A stretch of 64,000 nt of DNA from an uncultured Prevotella sp. (GTDB lineage: Bacteria; Bacteroidota; Bacteroidia; Bacteroidales; Bacteroidaceae). This document shows positions 51,294 through 61,000 of this stretch, piece after piece; the stretch's first letter is position 1, and each line of letters starts with the position of its first letter. The stretch spans positions 1 to 64,000 of the forward strand of contig ONAR01000016.1 in assembly GCA_900315835.1 (NCBI GenBank). The letters run 5' to 3'. Made by a program: the position numbers and the translations under genes. The notes below the pieces were generated by a model, which was not told the origin of the DNA, did not search any database, and saw only the letters and a program-made list of their open reading frames with translations.

Positions 51294-52093
51294 CTTCGCT
51301 TGCCCAGTTCCCAGAATGCGACAGCTGAAGCGGCGGCCACATTGAGCGAATCGACACCATGGGCCATGGGGATGCGTACAACATAGTCGGTGCTGTCGAT
51401 GGTTTCAATCGGCAGTCCGTCTCCCTCCGTTCCCATGACAATGGCCAGTCGGTCGATGGCCTTCAACCGTGGATCGTCAAGGGCGATGCTGTCGTGGCGT
51501 AGCGCCATGGCTACAGTCTTGAAACCATAGTCGTGAAGGCTGTTGATGGGTGTCTCAAGCCAAGTCCACGGCAACAGAAATACGCTTCCCATCGACACGC
51601 GTATTGCCCTGCGGTTGAATGGGTCACATGATGTTGGCGTAAGCAATGCTCCATCGATGCCGAGCGCAGCCGCCGAACGGAAGATGGCACCGATATTAGT
51701 GGTGTCAACCACACCGTCGATGACGACCAATCGTCTGGCACCTTTGCAGATGTCGTTGAGCGGTCGGGGCTGTGGACGCCGCATGGCGCATAGCACGCCA
51801 CGTGTGAGGGTATAGCCCGTGAGCTGCGCCAACAACTCCTTCGGTCCGGTATAGACAGGAATGTCACCCGAGGCGGCAATGATGTCGGCAGCGTCGCCGG
51901 TGATATGCTTGGCCTCACAGAGCAGCGACAACGGTTGGTAACCCGCCTGCAGCGCCACTCGGATGACCTTAGGGCTTTCCACAATGATGACGCCGTCCTC
52001 GGGGTGGAGTCGGTTGCGCAACTGATGGTCGGTGAGCTGGTGATAGACCGCCGTACCCGGAACGTCAAGACTTGAGATATGTATTATCGGCAT
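51290..52093 (-). CDS. TrmH/SpoU-family RNA methyltransferase
   Basis: The 267-residue SPOUT enzyme transfers methyl from S-adenosylmethionine to ribose 2'-OH in rRNA or tRNA. The N-terminal part (residues 1-100) is an RNA-binding substrate domain. The knotted catalytic domain has the three motifs: VVIDGVVDTTNIGAIFRSAA (motif 1, with N and R), VMGTEGDGLP (motif 2) and RIPMAHGVDSLNVAAASAVA (motif 3). The target nucleotide cannot be inferred. It is convergent with the GNAT-nitrilase gene and lies just downstream of a GNAT gene on the same strand. Confidence 0.93.
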   Translation of the reverse strand: MPIIHISSLDVPGTAVYHQLTDHQLRNRLHPEDGVIIVESPKVIRVALQAGYQPLSLLCEAKHITGDAADIIAASGDIPVYTGPKELLAQLTGYTLTRGVLCAMRRPQPRPLNDICKGARRLVVIDGVVDTTNIGAIFRSAAALGIDGALLTPTSCDPFNRRAIRVSMGSVFLLPWTWLETPINSLHDYGFKTVAMALRHDSIALDDPRLKAIDRLAIVMGTEGDGLPIETIDSTDYVVRIPMAHGVDSLNVAAASAVAFWELGKRS

Positions 52094-52125
52094 GATCGAA
52101 CGCTGCTAATATAAAAGATGTGCAT

Positions 52126-52626
52126 TTACGCAATGTCAAGCCCCATAATATAGTCGTTCATAAAATAGCCGTTACCGATGTCGTAGTCGCCTTGGCGCAA
52201 CTTCCGCATGCCGAGATGCTCATAGAAATGCAGGGCGCGGTTGTAGCGGTTGACATGCAGTTCGACGCGACAAGGGGTGGGGCAGTGCTGCTTGATCCAC
52301 GTGATGGCCTCGTTGAATAACAGTTTGCCGAGACCATGCCCCTGGCAGTCGGGTAAAACATAAATCTTCTGCAGTTCTACGACATCATCGCCTAATGGCT
52401 GCACCGAGACGTAGCCGACATCCTTACCTTGTTCGTCTGTATATATAAGATAGGTGTGTCCGTCTTCCTTCATTTGCTTTGTCAAGCTCGCCGTGGAATA
52501 CATCATATCCATCATGTAATCACACTGCTCGGGGGTGATGATATCCTTGTAGGTGTCGGGGAAGGCTATCTTGGCCATAGCCTGAATGGCTGGTATGTCT
52601 TTGATTGAAGCTGTTCTGAAACTCAT
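52126..52626 (-). CDS. GNAT-family N-acetyltransferase
   Basis: This 166-residue acetyltransferase shows the GNAT core: a beta strand with VVELQKIYVLPDCQGHGLGK near residue 85, containing the acetyl-CoA pyrophosphate loop (QxxGxG), then LLFNEAITWIKQ. The C-terminal part (NRALHFYEHLGMRKLRQGDY) is typical of spermidine/amino-group acetyltransferases. It begins 50 bp after the tRNA terminator and precedes the TrmH-like gene by 32 bp. Substrate unknown. Confidence 0.9.
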   Translation of the reverse strand: MSFRTASIKDIPAIQAMAKIAFPDTYKDIITPEQCDYMMDMMYSTASLTKQMKEDGHTYLIYTDEQGKDVGYVSVQPLGDDVVELQKIYVLPDCQGHGLGKLLFNEAITWIKQHCPTPCRVELHVNRYNRALHFYEHLGMRKLRQGDYDIGNGYFMNDYIMGLDIA

Positions 52627-52678
52627 TGTAGTAGGGGATTAATATGCTATGTCTATAAATCTCTGGCTGTGTAAAAGA

Positions 52679-52713
52679 AAGAAGGGAACAACTTTAAAAG
52701 TCATTCCCTTCTT
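52679..52713 (-). terminator. Terminator after the tRNA-Ser/tRNA-Glu pair
   Basis: On the minus strand, AAGAAGGGAA pairs with TTCCCTTCTT (loop partly paired, ACTTTTAAAGT) and is followed by TCTTTT. It lies 28 bp beyond the tRNA-Glu 3' end. Confidence 0.82.
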
Positions 52714-52740
52714 CTCCTATGTAATTGCCTATTGTTAAAG

Positions 52741-52812
52741 TAGTCGGTAAGGGAATCGAACCCTTATGCCAAGATTGAGAATCTTGTATCCTAACCGTTA
52801 GATGAACCGACC
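52741..52812 (-). tRNA. tRNA-Glu (anticodon CTC)
   Basis: The reverse complement folds as a cloverleaf with acceptor GGTCGGT/ACCGACT, D-arm ATCTAACGGTTAGGAT, anticodon arm CAAGA-TTCTCAA-TCTTG (anticodon CTC, glutamate GAG) and T-arm AAGGGTTCGATTCCCTT. The first acceptor pair is a G-T wobble. CCA is not encoded. It reads the GAG codon and is co-transcribed with the tRNA-Ser 25 bp upstream. Confidence 0.93.
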
Positions 52813-52836
52813 GTTAGTCCCTTCGAATGTATGCTG

Positions 52837-52925
52837 CGGAAGCTGGGGGATTCGAACCCCCGGTACGCGTAATTGCGCACGGCAGTTTAGCAAACTGCTG
52901 GTTTCAGCCACTCACCCAAACTTCC
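52837..52925 (-). tRNA. tRNA-Ser (anticodon GCT)
   Basis: A class II tRNA of 89 bases with a long variable arm. The acceptor starts GGAAGTT and closes with AGCTTCC, the anticodon arm contains GCAGT-TTGCTAA-ACTGC (anticodon GCT, serine AGC/AGT), the variable arm is the GTGCGCAATTACGC stem, and the T-arm contains GGGGGTTCGAATCCCCC. CCA is not encoded. It is the first tRNA after a shared promoter. Confidence 0.96.
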
Positions 52926-52975
52926 TTTTTATAAGTTTGTTCTGTAAACTTACAGCATTTTTTCGAATGCGAGTG

Positions 52976-53006
52976 CAAAGGTACTCAAAAGTTTCTATCC
53001 GCCAAA
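52976..53006 (-). promoter_or_regulatory. Promoter of tRNA-Ser/tRNA-Glu
   Basis: On the minus strand, TTTTG, a 19-bp gap and TACCTTTG match the consensus, with the same -7 box as the tRNA-Lys promoter. Confidence 0.82.
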
Positions 53007-53074
53007 ACTTTTGGCTCACTTTTTTTAAATTATTTTCCGTCAACAGCAGCCATCAAAGCATTCGTTGCGCCTTA

Positions 53075-53806
53075 TCATGTTGTGAATAAGAATATTACAC
53101 CGCTGATGCCGATATAGGCGTAAACCACGTATCGAAACAGCCGTGAGGGCAGATGACGGAAAACATAGCCGCCAATCAGCATTCCGAGAACGACACCGCC
53201 AATACCATAAAGATAGGCGTGACCAACGGCGAGGGTCAGGTAACCGTTGTAGGCCCTGAAGACCAACATGCTGAGATTGCCGAGTAAGAAATAGGTCTGC
53301 GCCAGCGCCATATAATGCTCCTTATCGCGCTCGGCCTGGATGAAATAAACCACAGCCGGCGGACCCTGCATGCCAAAGAATCCGCCCATAAGACCGCTGA
53401 GAATGCCGGCGCCGACCTGCGTCCTCACGTTCGCCTTGAGTTTGATGCGCGTGCTGAAGAAGGAGAAATAGATGCTCGTCAGGATGAGGACAACACCGAG
53501 CACACGGCGCAATACGACATCGTCGATGGATTTCAAGCAGAAGATTGCAGCTGTAGAAAGCATGATGAACACCAACAGAATGACACGCAAGTGGCGCCAG
53601 ACGATGTAGCGGCGCATGCGGAAACTGACCACGGCCGACGTGGTCATCGCCAACAATCCCGACAACGTCGTCGCCTCGCCATACGATGGCATCAGCAGCG
53701 GCAGCACCGTCATGATGAAGATGCCAAAGCCAAAGCCTGTCGTCCGCTGAATGAAGCTGGCGAGGATGCTGAGCAGGAATATATCGATAGGGATGTTCAT
53801 ACGCAA
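53075..53806 (-). CDS. TauE/SafE-family sulfite or anion exporter-like permease
   Basis: The 243-residue membrane protein has about eight helices arranged as two four-helix repeats. Family features are QRTTGFGFGIFIMTVLPLLM in the first helix pair and GILSGLMGGFFGMQGPPAVV at the start of the second repeat. TauE/SafE proteins are thought to export sulfur-containing anions or organic acids such as sulfite and sulfoacetate. The substrate here is unknown. It lies upstream of no partner gene and is preceded on the same strand by the HD-domain gene. Confidence 0.9.
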   Translation of the reverse strand: MRMNIPIDIFLLSILASFIQRTTGFGFGIFIMTVLPLLMPSYGEATTLSGLLAMTTSAVVSFRMRRYIVWRHLRVILLVFIMLSTAAIFCLKSIDDVVLRRVLGVVLILTSIYFSFFSTRIKLKANVRTQVGAGILSGLMGGFFGMQGPPAVVYFIQAERDKEHYMALAQTYFLLGNLSMLVFRAYNGYLTLAVGHAYLYGIGGVVLGMLIGGYVFRHLPSRLFRYVVYAYIGISGVIFLFTT

Positions 53807-53825
53807 TCTTTATTTATCATAATCG

Positions 53826-53886
53826 GCATAAGGTCGACATCTGATATTGAATCGCAAGCGGTACGATGCTGAGACTTACCTTATGC
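53826..53886. repeat. GCATAAGGT inverted repeat between TauE and HD genes
   Basis: GCATAAGGT (53826-53834) pairs with ACCTTATGC (53878-53886) across a 43-base interval. It could end the HD-domain transcript, but has no T-run. Confidence 0.45.
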
Positions 53887-53909
53887 AATATGCGATGTTT
53901 GGTCGAGCC

Positions 53910-54542
53910 TTAGAGATTGTCGCGGTCCTCCTGCGTCGTTTCCATGATGGCGGCGGCCAGACTGTCAGCCGACTGCACGATGCAGCAAAGCGGATACTCT
54001 TGTCGGGCCGTATCGTAGCAACGCTCATCCTCATAGGAGTTCATATTAAGACCGAACGCACCCATGTGCCAGCGGATTGCGAGCATCTCATCGTCGTGAA
54101 GGTCAAGACCGCTGAGCAGCAGCATGATGACCGACTTCTCACCGTGGCCCATCGGGAAATCCTTATAGCTGACATTGTAGCCTTCGGCGTCTTCCCACTG
54201 TCCGAGTTTATTCTTGCGCTTCTTTATTGTACGCTTGTAAATATCTGTTTTACAGACATCATGCAGCAATGTGGCAATGACGACGCTCTCACGCTTTACC
54301 TCGCCGGCTGAAGCCGCGTCGATGGTCTTGAGCCCGTCATAAATCATCAGTCCCGCGCGACAAACATTGAGGCTGTGCTGACACAGTCCGCCGGGAATGT
54401 TCAGATGGTGGCCGGCTGAGGCGGGAGCCTCAAAGAAGCCGCCTTTCTCCAGATCCTCAATGACATAGTCCATGCCCTCGCGCTTGGTTTCGCGAAGCAA
54501 ACGCTCAAACTCTTCCTTGTTCTTTTCCTTGTCTATATCCAT
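53910..54542 (-). CDS. HD-domain phosphohydrolase
   Basis: The 210-residue protein has the metal-binding HD pattern: His in GGLCQHSLNVCRAG (about residue 56), the HD pair in ATLLHDVCKTDIY (about residue 93), the HGEKSVIMLL segment (about 135) and a final aspartate in CIVQSADSLAAAI (about 190). HD enzymes hydrolyse phosphoesters of nucleotides or other molecules. No attached signalling domain is present, so the substrate is unknown. A minus-strand -7 box (TAATTTTG, 54572-54579) lies 29 bp upstream of the start and is divergent from the promoter of the FAD/Fe-S gene. Confidence 0.88.
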   Translation of the reverse strand: MDIDKEKNKEEFERLLRETKREGMDYVIEDLEKGGFFEAPASAGHHLNIPGGLCQHSLNVCRAGLMIYDGLKTIDAASAGEVKRESVVIATLLHDVCKTDIYKRTIKKRKNKLGQWEDAEGYNVSYKDFPMGHGEKSVIMLLLSGLDLHDDEMLAIRWHMGAFGLNMNSYEDERCYDTARQEYPLCCIVQSADSLAAAIMETTQEDRDNL

Positions 54543-54600
54543 TATATTCAGCTAATAAAGTTTTAACGCGACAAAATTAATAAAAATAGCTTAGAAATCT

Positions 54601-54632
54601 TTTGCACAAATAATAGAAAATGTGTAACTTTG
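54601..54632 (+). promoter_or_regulatory. Promoter of the FAD/Fe-S oxidoreductase gene
   Basis: TTTG, a 20-bp gap and TAACTTTG match the consensus, 21 bp before the start at 54654. Confidence 0.8.
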
Positions 54633-54653
54633 AAAACAAAACGCTAAAACGTA

Positions 54654-57600
54654 ATGATAGAGCAAAGCCAATACAGGCAGTTACTGCAACAACTGAAGCA
54701 TGTCGTCCCTGACGACCGTATATATACCGACGAGTTGCGTACCCTTGGTTGGGGTACCGACGCCAGTTTTTATCACATGGTGCCAAAGATGGTGATACGT
54801 TCTGACAATGAGCAGGAAGTGTCGCAAATCATCCAATGCTGCGCCGCCAATCATGTGCCATTCACGTTTCGAGCCGCCGGCACCTCGCTGTCGGGCCAGA
54901 GCGTGAGCGACTTCGTACTGATTGTCGCCGGCAAGCATTGGGAGAAATACCACATCAGCGACGACCACAACACCATCACCATGCAACCGGGTCTTATCGG
55001 CGGTCGTGTCAACAGGATTCTGAAGCCGATGGGGCGCCTCTTCTCCCCCGACCCTGCCTCCATCAACAGTTCGATGGTGGGTGGCATCGTCGTCAACAAC
55101 GCCTCCGGTATGAGTTGCGGCGTGCATGCCAACTCCGACCACATGTTGCTGTCGGTGCGCATCGTTCTTGCCGACGGCACGGTGCTCGACACCGGCGATG
55201 CGCATAGCCGTGAGCTGTTCCGCCAGACCCATGGCGATTTCATCAAACGTATTGAGGCTCTGCGCGACAAGGTGAGGGCCAACAAGCCCCTCGCCGACCG
55301 TATCCGCAGGAAATATTCCATCAAGAACGTGACGGGTCTCAACATCAGACCGCTCGTGGCATACGATGATCCGTTTGATATCATCGCCCACTCCATCGTC
55401 GGCTCTGAAGGCACGCTGGCCTTTCTCTCCGAGGTGACGATGCGCACGCTTCACCTCTATCCTTTCCATGCCACGGCAATGGTTTATTTCCATCGCATGG
55501 TCGATGGCTGCCATGCCATTGTGGAAATGAAGAAATTGCAGTCAGAGGAGTCCGACCTTAAGATGAGCGCCGAGCGGCAGGCCGTCAAATGCGCCGAGAT
55601 GCTCGACTATCTGTCGTTGGCCTCCGTCGACGATCCCGTTTATCTGCAGTATAAGAAAGATGTTGATGCAGGCAAGGTTCCAGGGGTTGAGCCCGGTGAC
55701 TACCACAATCTGACGGCCGTACTGACTGAGACGCGCGCCACATCGCATGAGGCGCTGCTCCGCAATGTCGAGGCCATCAGCAAGGTGCTGTCGGGCTACG
55801 ACCTCTACCAACCACTTACATTTACTGAAGACGATAAGACGTCGGCCCGTTATTGGGCCATCCGTCAAGGCATCTTCCCCACCGTCGGCGGCATGCGCCC
55901 AGTGGGCACAAGCTGCCTCATCGAAGATGTTGCCTTCCCCATCGACGTACTGCCCGAGGCTACGGTCAAGTTGCAGCAGATTATCGCTGACCACGGCTAT
56001 AAGGACGGTTGCATCTACGGTCATGCACTTGAGGGTAATTACCATTTCATTCTCAACCAAAGCTTTAAGGAGAGCAAGGAAGTGGAGCGCTATGCCAACA
56101 TGATGCATGAGGTGGTGAAACTCGTCGAGCACTACGACGGTTCATTGAAGGCCGAGCATGGCACCGGCCGCAACATGGCGCCCTTCGTCAAGGAAGAATG
56201 GGGCGAGGAAGCCTTCGGCGTGATGTGTGAGCTGAAGGACATCTTCGATCCCGAGCACCTGCTCAACCCCGGCGTCATCTTCAACGACGACCCCAACTGC
56301 TTCATCGAGCACCTGAAACAACTCCCCAAGCTGGAGTTCGACTTCGACCGCCTGCCCGACGGCGTGAAATACGCCACGGCGATGGGTGCCAAGGAGTCCT
56401 CCACGCAGGAGATGATCGAGGGCGTGAAGCGAGCCAACAAATGTATCGAATGCGGCTTCTGCGAAGTCAACTGCCTCAGTTGTGGGTTGACGCTATCCTC
56501 ACGCATGCGCATCGCCACCCAACGCGAGATCATGCGGCTTAAGTCGACCGGCAACGCCGATGATGCCGCCCGCGCCAAGAGACTGATGAAGCTCTACCGT
56601 TACTATGGCAACCAGACCTGCGCCGCCGACGGACTCTGCGCCACCTCCTGCCCGATGAAGATCAACACCGGCGACCTCACCCATCTTCTCCGTCAGGAGA
56701 TTATGGACGACAGCCCGGCTGCTTATGGCGTCGGCAACTTCGCCGCCAAGCACATGCGGGGCATCGAGAATGTGGTGAGACGTGTGTTGGAAATAGCCAA
56801 CTTCGGACATACTTTGTTGGGAACCAAGCTGATGAGTGCACTCACTCAAGCTATGCATAAAGTCGGCATTCCACTCTGGACGCCCGCCATGCCCAAGGCC
56901 CATTATATGAAAGAGGAGTTGCTGCAAGGCACCAACGACATGACCGAAGCCAACCGGGCGAAGACCGGTGCAGCCACAACTGAGGCGCCATTGAAGGTGG
57001 TTTACTTCCCGAGCTGCCTCAATCAGACAATGGGCTTGGCCAAGGGCGCTCCCGTCAAGAAGACGGTGGTCGCCGAGATGGTCGAGCTGGCCAACAAAGC
57101 CGGTTACGAGGTGATCTTCCCCAAGAACATGCGTGGACTATGCTGCGGCCAGATTTGGGAGAGCAAGGGCATGATGGACATTGCCGACCGCAAGACGGCT
57201 GAGCTCGAACAGACGCTGTATGAGGCCAGCGATGGCGGCCGCTATCCGGTGCTCTGCGACCAGAGTCCCTGTCTGCACCGCATGCGGAAGATGATGACGC
57301 GCGTCAAACTGTATGAGCCGGCCGAATTCATCCTCACCTTCCTCAAGCCCCGTCTGCATTTCCACCAGCTCCACCGCACCGTTGCCGTCCACACCACCTG
57401 CTCCATGCGCGAGATGAACCTCATGGACGACCTCGTCAAGCTGGCGCAGTTATGTGCCGATAAGGTGATTGTACCCGAGGGCGTCGGTTGCTGTGGCTTC
57501 GCCGGCGACCGCGGCTTCATCCATCCCGAGATGAACCGCTACGCCCTGCGTCACCTGCGCGAGGAGATTGAGGCCAACCACGTTACCGTAGGCTACAGCA

Positions 57601-57689
57601 ACAGCCGCACTTGCGAGATTGGACTGCAATATCATTCGGGCATTCCTTACATGAGCATCGTGTATCTCGTCAACGAGGCTACCGACTGA
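54654..57689 (+). CDS. FAD-linked oxidase fused to Fe-S/CCG domains (D-lactate/2-hydroxyacid dehydrogenase type)
   Basis: The 1011-residue protein is a fusion. Residues about 40-270 are a vanillyl-alcohol-oxidase-type FAD-binding domain (FRAAGTSLSGQSVSDFVLIV, NNASGMSCGVHANSDHMLLS, HSIVGSEGTLAFLSEVTM). Residues about 270-545 are the FAD-oxidase C-terminal domain (YGHALEGNYHFILN, KAEHGTGRNMAPFVK). A 4Fe-4S ferredoxin domain follows with CIECGFCEVNC near 597 and CAADGLCATSCP near 655. Two cysteine-rich CCG motifs (GLCCGQIWES, VGCCGFAGD) near 840 and 950 complete it, as in GlpC/LldE. Related proteins oxidise D-lactate or D-2-hydroxy acids and feed quinones. Substrate assignment is inferred; the domain fusion is typical in Bacteroidetes. 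Confidence 0.92.
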   Translation: MIEQSQYRQLLQQLKHVVPDDRIYTDELRTLGWGTDASFYHMVPKMVIRSDNEQEVSQIIQCCAANHVPFTFRAAGTSLSGQSVSDFVLIVAGKHWEKYHISDDHNTITMQPGLIGGRVNRILKPMGRLFSPDPASINSSMVGGIVVNNASGMSCGVHANSDHMLLSVRIVLADGTVLDTGDAHSRELFRQTHGDFIKRIEALRDKVRANKPLADRIRRKYSIKNVTGLNIRPLVAYDDPFDIIAHSIVGSEGTLAFLSEVTMRTLHLYPFHATAMVYFHRMVDGCHAIVEMKKLQSEESDLKMSAERQAVKCAEMLDYLSLASVDDPVYLQYKKDVDAGKVPGVEPGDYHNLTAVLTETRATSHEALLRNVEAISKVLSGYDLYQPLTFTEDDKTSARYWAIRQGIFPTVGGMRPVGTSCLIEDVAFPIDVLPEATVKLQQIIADHGYKDGCIYGHALEGNYHFILNQSFKESKEVERYANMMHEVVKLVEHYDGSLKAEHGTGRNMAPFVKEEWGEEAFGVMCELKDIFDPEHLLNPGVIFNDDPNCFIEHLKQLPKLEFDFDRLPDGVKYATAMGAKESSTQEMIEGVKRANKCIECGFCEVNCLSCGLTLSSRMRIATQREIMRLKSTGNADDAARAKRLMKLYRYYGNQTCAADGLCATSCPMKINTGDLTHLLRQEIMDDSPAAYGVGNFAAKHMRGIENVVRRVLEIANFGHTLLGTKLMSALTQAMHKVGIPLWTPAMPKAHYMKEELLQGTNDMTEANRAKTGAATTEAPLKVVYFPSCLNQTMGLAKGAPVKKTVVAEMVELANKAGYEVIFPKNMRGLCCGQIWESKGMMDIADRKTAELEQTLYEASDGGRYPVLCDQSPCLHRMRKMMTRVKLYEPAEFILTFLKPRLHFHQLHRTVAVHTTCSMREMNLMDDLVKLAQLCADKVIVPEGVGCCGFAGDRGFIHPEMNRYALRHLREEIEANHVTVGYSNSRTCEIGLQYHSGIPYMSIVYLVNEATD

Positions 57690-57740
57690 GTCAACGACGC
57701 TACCGGCTAAGTAACATCGCTATTGACTAATTTTAGAATA

Positions 57741-57792
57741 CTGGCTATAACCAACTGCGTTGCCATTCGCACAGCGCTTGGTTATAGCCAGC
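57741..57792 (+). terminator. Terminator after the FAD/Fe-S gene
   Basis: A perfect 14-bp inverted repeat (CTGGCTATAACCAA with TTGGTTATAGCCAG), with a further GCG...CGC pairing inside the loop, lies 51 bp after the stop. It is followed by CTTTCGTT, a weak T-run. The rest of 57690-58020 is AT-rich leader without a gene. Confidence 0.72.
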
Positions 57793-57949
57793 TTTCGTTA
57801 ATGATGCAAGATGAATGAATAAAACATTCAATTTTATGCGCTTCGACTTCATACAAAGCTTACAGTTTGACTGAATTTGGCCAAATTTCATATCAAATCG
57901 TTGTTTTAATGTTAAAATCATCTTTTTGTTTGAAGAAAACGCTCCGTCC

Positions 57950-57982
57950 TTGCTACAATTAGAAAGCAATTTCGTACTTTTG
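57950..57982 (+). promoter_or_regulatory. Promoter of gltB-gltD
   Basis: TTG, a 22-bp gap and TACTTTTG. The -7 box is a full match; the spacing is slightly long. It lies 38 bp before the ATG at 58021. Confidence 0.6.
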
Positions 57983-58020
57983 CATGTAGATTGATAGGTA
58001 AAATACAAAAACAATTGCAC

Positions 58021-61000
58021 ATGCAAAGAAATGGATTGTACAACAGTGCCTACGAGCACGACGCGTGCGGCGTAGGTATGGTGGTGAATATCCACGGAGG
58101 TAAAAGTCATCAGTTGGTTGACGATGCACTGAAAGTGTTGGAGAATCTGAGACATCGTGGCGCCGAGGGCGCTGACGGCAAGACCGGCGACGGAGCCGGC
58201 ATCCTGCTGCAGATTCCACACGAGTTTATTCTTCTTCAAGGCATCCCGGTACCCGAAAAGGGAAAATACGGTACTGGTTTGATTTTCCTGCCTAAGGATG
58301 AGGCCCGTCAGCAGAAGATTCTCTCCATCATGATTGAGGAGATTGAGCGCGAGGGTTTGCAGCTGATGCATCTCCGTACGGTACCCACCAATCCCGACTG
58401 TCTTGGTGAGGCTGCTGCAGCCACCGAACCTGCCATCAAACAGGTGTTTATCACTGGTGTCAGCGATGACAAGGTAGCCACGTTCGAACGCTCCTTATAT
58501 ATAATAAGGAAGAAGATTGAGCGCCGCATCGACGACAAGGACTTCTACATCTGCTCGCTATCCAGTAAGAACATTGTCTATAAAGGTATGCTGTCGAGCC
58601 TACAGCTCCGGCAATACTATCCCGACCTGACCAACAGCTATTTCACCAGTGGTCTGGCCTTGGTTCACAGCCGTTTCTCCACCAACACCTTCCCCACATG
58701 GTCGTTGGCTCAGCCGTTCCGCCTGTTGGCCCACAACGGTGAGATCAACACCATCCGCGGCAACCGCTCGTGGATGAAGGCGCGCGAGGCTGTGCTGTCG
58801 TCCGATGCTTTGGGCGACATCCATGAGATTTCGCCGATTATCCAGCCGGGCATGAGTGACTCCGCCTCGCTGGACAATGTGTTCGAGTTCTTCGTGATGA
58901 ACGGCATGTCACTGCCTCAGGCACTGAGCATTATGGTGCCTGAGAGCTTCAACGACAAGAACCCCATCTCGGAAGACCTGAAGGCTTTCTATGAGTATCA
59001 CTCCATCCTGATGGAGCCGTGGGATGGTCCTGCCGCCCTACTCTTCAGCGATGGCCGCTACGCCGGTGGCATGCTCGACCGCAATGGTCTGCGCCCGGCC
59101 CGTTATACCATCACTAAGACCGGTACGATGGTGGTCGCCTCCGAGGTTGGTGTGATGGATTTCGACCCGACGGTGATTGCCGAGAAGGGTCGTCTGCAGC
59201 CGGGTAAGATGCTGCTGGTCGATACCCAGGAGGGCAAGATTTATTACGATGGCGAAATCAAGGAGCGCCTCGCCTCTGAGCACCCTTATCGCCAGTGGCT
59301 CAACACCAACCGCATTCAGCTCGAGAAGATCCACACCGGCCGTAAGGTTTCCAATGCCGTAGACAACCTCGAGGCCAAAGAGGTGGCCTTTGGTTTCGGC
59401 GAGGAAGATATTCAAGACACCATCATCCCGATGGCTACGCAGGGCAAGGAGCCCACCGCATCAATGGGTAACGATACGCCGCTGGCCGTACTGTCGACGA
59501 AGCCGCAGATTTTCTTCAACTACTTCCGCCAGCAGTTCGCTCAGGTCACCAACCCCGCCATCGACTCTATCCGCGAGGAGCTGGTGATGAGTCTTACCGA
59601 ATACATCGGTCGCGTGGGCACGGGCATCCTCAATCCCGACGAGACCAACTGTAAGATGGTGCGTCTGCCCCACCCCATCCTGACCAACAGTCAGCTCGAC
59701 ATTCTGCAGAACATCCGCTATAAGGGCTTCAACACCAAGAAGTTGAGCATCACGTTCAAACCTGCCGAGAGTGGCACCGAGCATCCGGGCGAAGCCCTTC
59801 GTGAGGCCATCGCCAAACTCTGCCACGACGCAGAACAGAGCGTGGATGACGGCTACAACTACATCATCCTCTCCGACCGCGACGTCGACGACAACCACAT
59901 CGCCATCCCGTCGTTGCTGGCGGTGAGTGCCGTCCACCACTACCTCATCAATGTCGGCAAGCGTGTGCAGACCGCACTGATTGTGGAGAGCGGAGAGATA
60001 CGCGAGGTGATGCATGCCGCCCTGCTGTTGGGCTACGGTGCATCCGCACTCTGTCCTTACATGACCTACGCCATTCTCGACGACCTCGTCAAGAAAGGTA
60101 AGATACAGGAGAACTACGCCACGGCCGAGGCCAACTACATTGCGGCCGTCAAGAAGGGCCTGCTCAAGATTATGGCCAAGATGGGTATCTCGACCATCCG
60201 CTCCTATCGCGGTGCACAGATCTTCGAGGCTGTCGGTCTGTCGGAGAGCCTGCTCCGCACCTACTTCGGTACCGAAGTGAGCACCATCGGCGGTATCGGA
60301 CTCGACACCATCGCCCGCGACGCCGTGCGCTTCCACAACAAGGCCAATGAGGAGCTCAAGAAGGGCAGCGACATTCCATTGCCCAACCTCGGACAGTTCC
60401 ATTGGCGCCACGACGGCATCAAGCATGCCTGGAACCCGGAGACCATCGCTACGTTGCAGTTGGCCACGCGTACGGGCAACTACGACCTGTTCAAGAAATA
60501 CGAGACGCTGGTCGACAACAAGCCGGAACCCATCTTCCTCCGCGACTTCCTCGACTTCAAGCGCAACCCCATAGATATAAATAAGGTGGAACCTGTGGAG
60601 AACATCGTCAAGCACTTCGTCACCGGTGCCATGTCGTTCGGCGCCTTGTCGAAGGAGGCTCACGAGGCCCTCGCACTGGCCATGAACGCCATCGGCGCCC
60701 GTTCCAACACCGGTGAGGGCGGCGAGGACAACGAGCGCTACCACGCTACCGTCGACGGCATCAGTCTGTCGAGCAAGACCAAGCAAGTGGCATCGGGCCG
60801 TTTCGGCGTAACCACCGAGTATCTGGTCAATGCTGAGGAAATCCAGATTAAGGTCGCTCAGGGGGCCAAGCCTGGTGAGGGCGGTCAGCTGCCCGGCTTC
60901 AAGGTGAATGAGATTATCGCCAAGACGCGTAACTCCATTCCCGGCATCTCGCTTATCTCACCTCCGCCTCACCACGACATCTACTCCATTGAGGACCTGA

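Noticed and set aside
57991-58020. TTG start upstream of gltB giving ten extra residues
   Set aside because: The ATG at 58021 better fits the family, which needs only a short propeptide before the catalytic cysteine.
59461-60786. 441-codon open frame opposite gltB
   Set aside because: It is antisense to a strongly conserved region of glutamate synthase, with no promoter or recognisable protein features.
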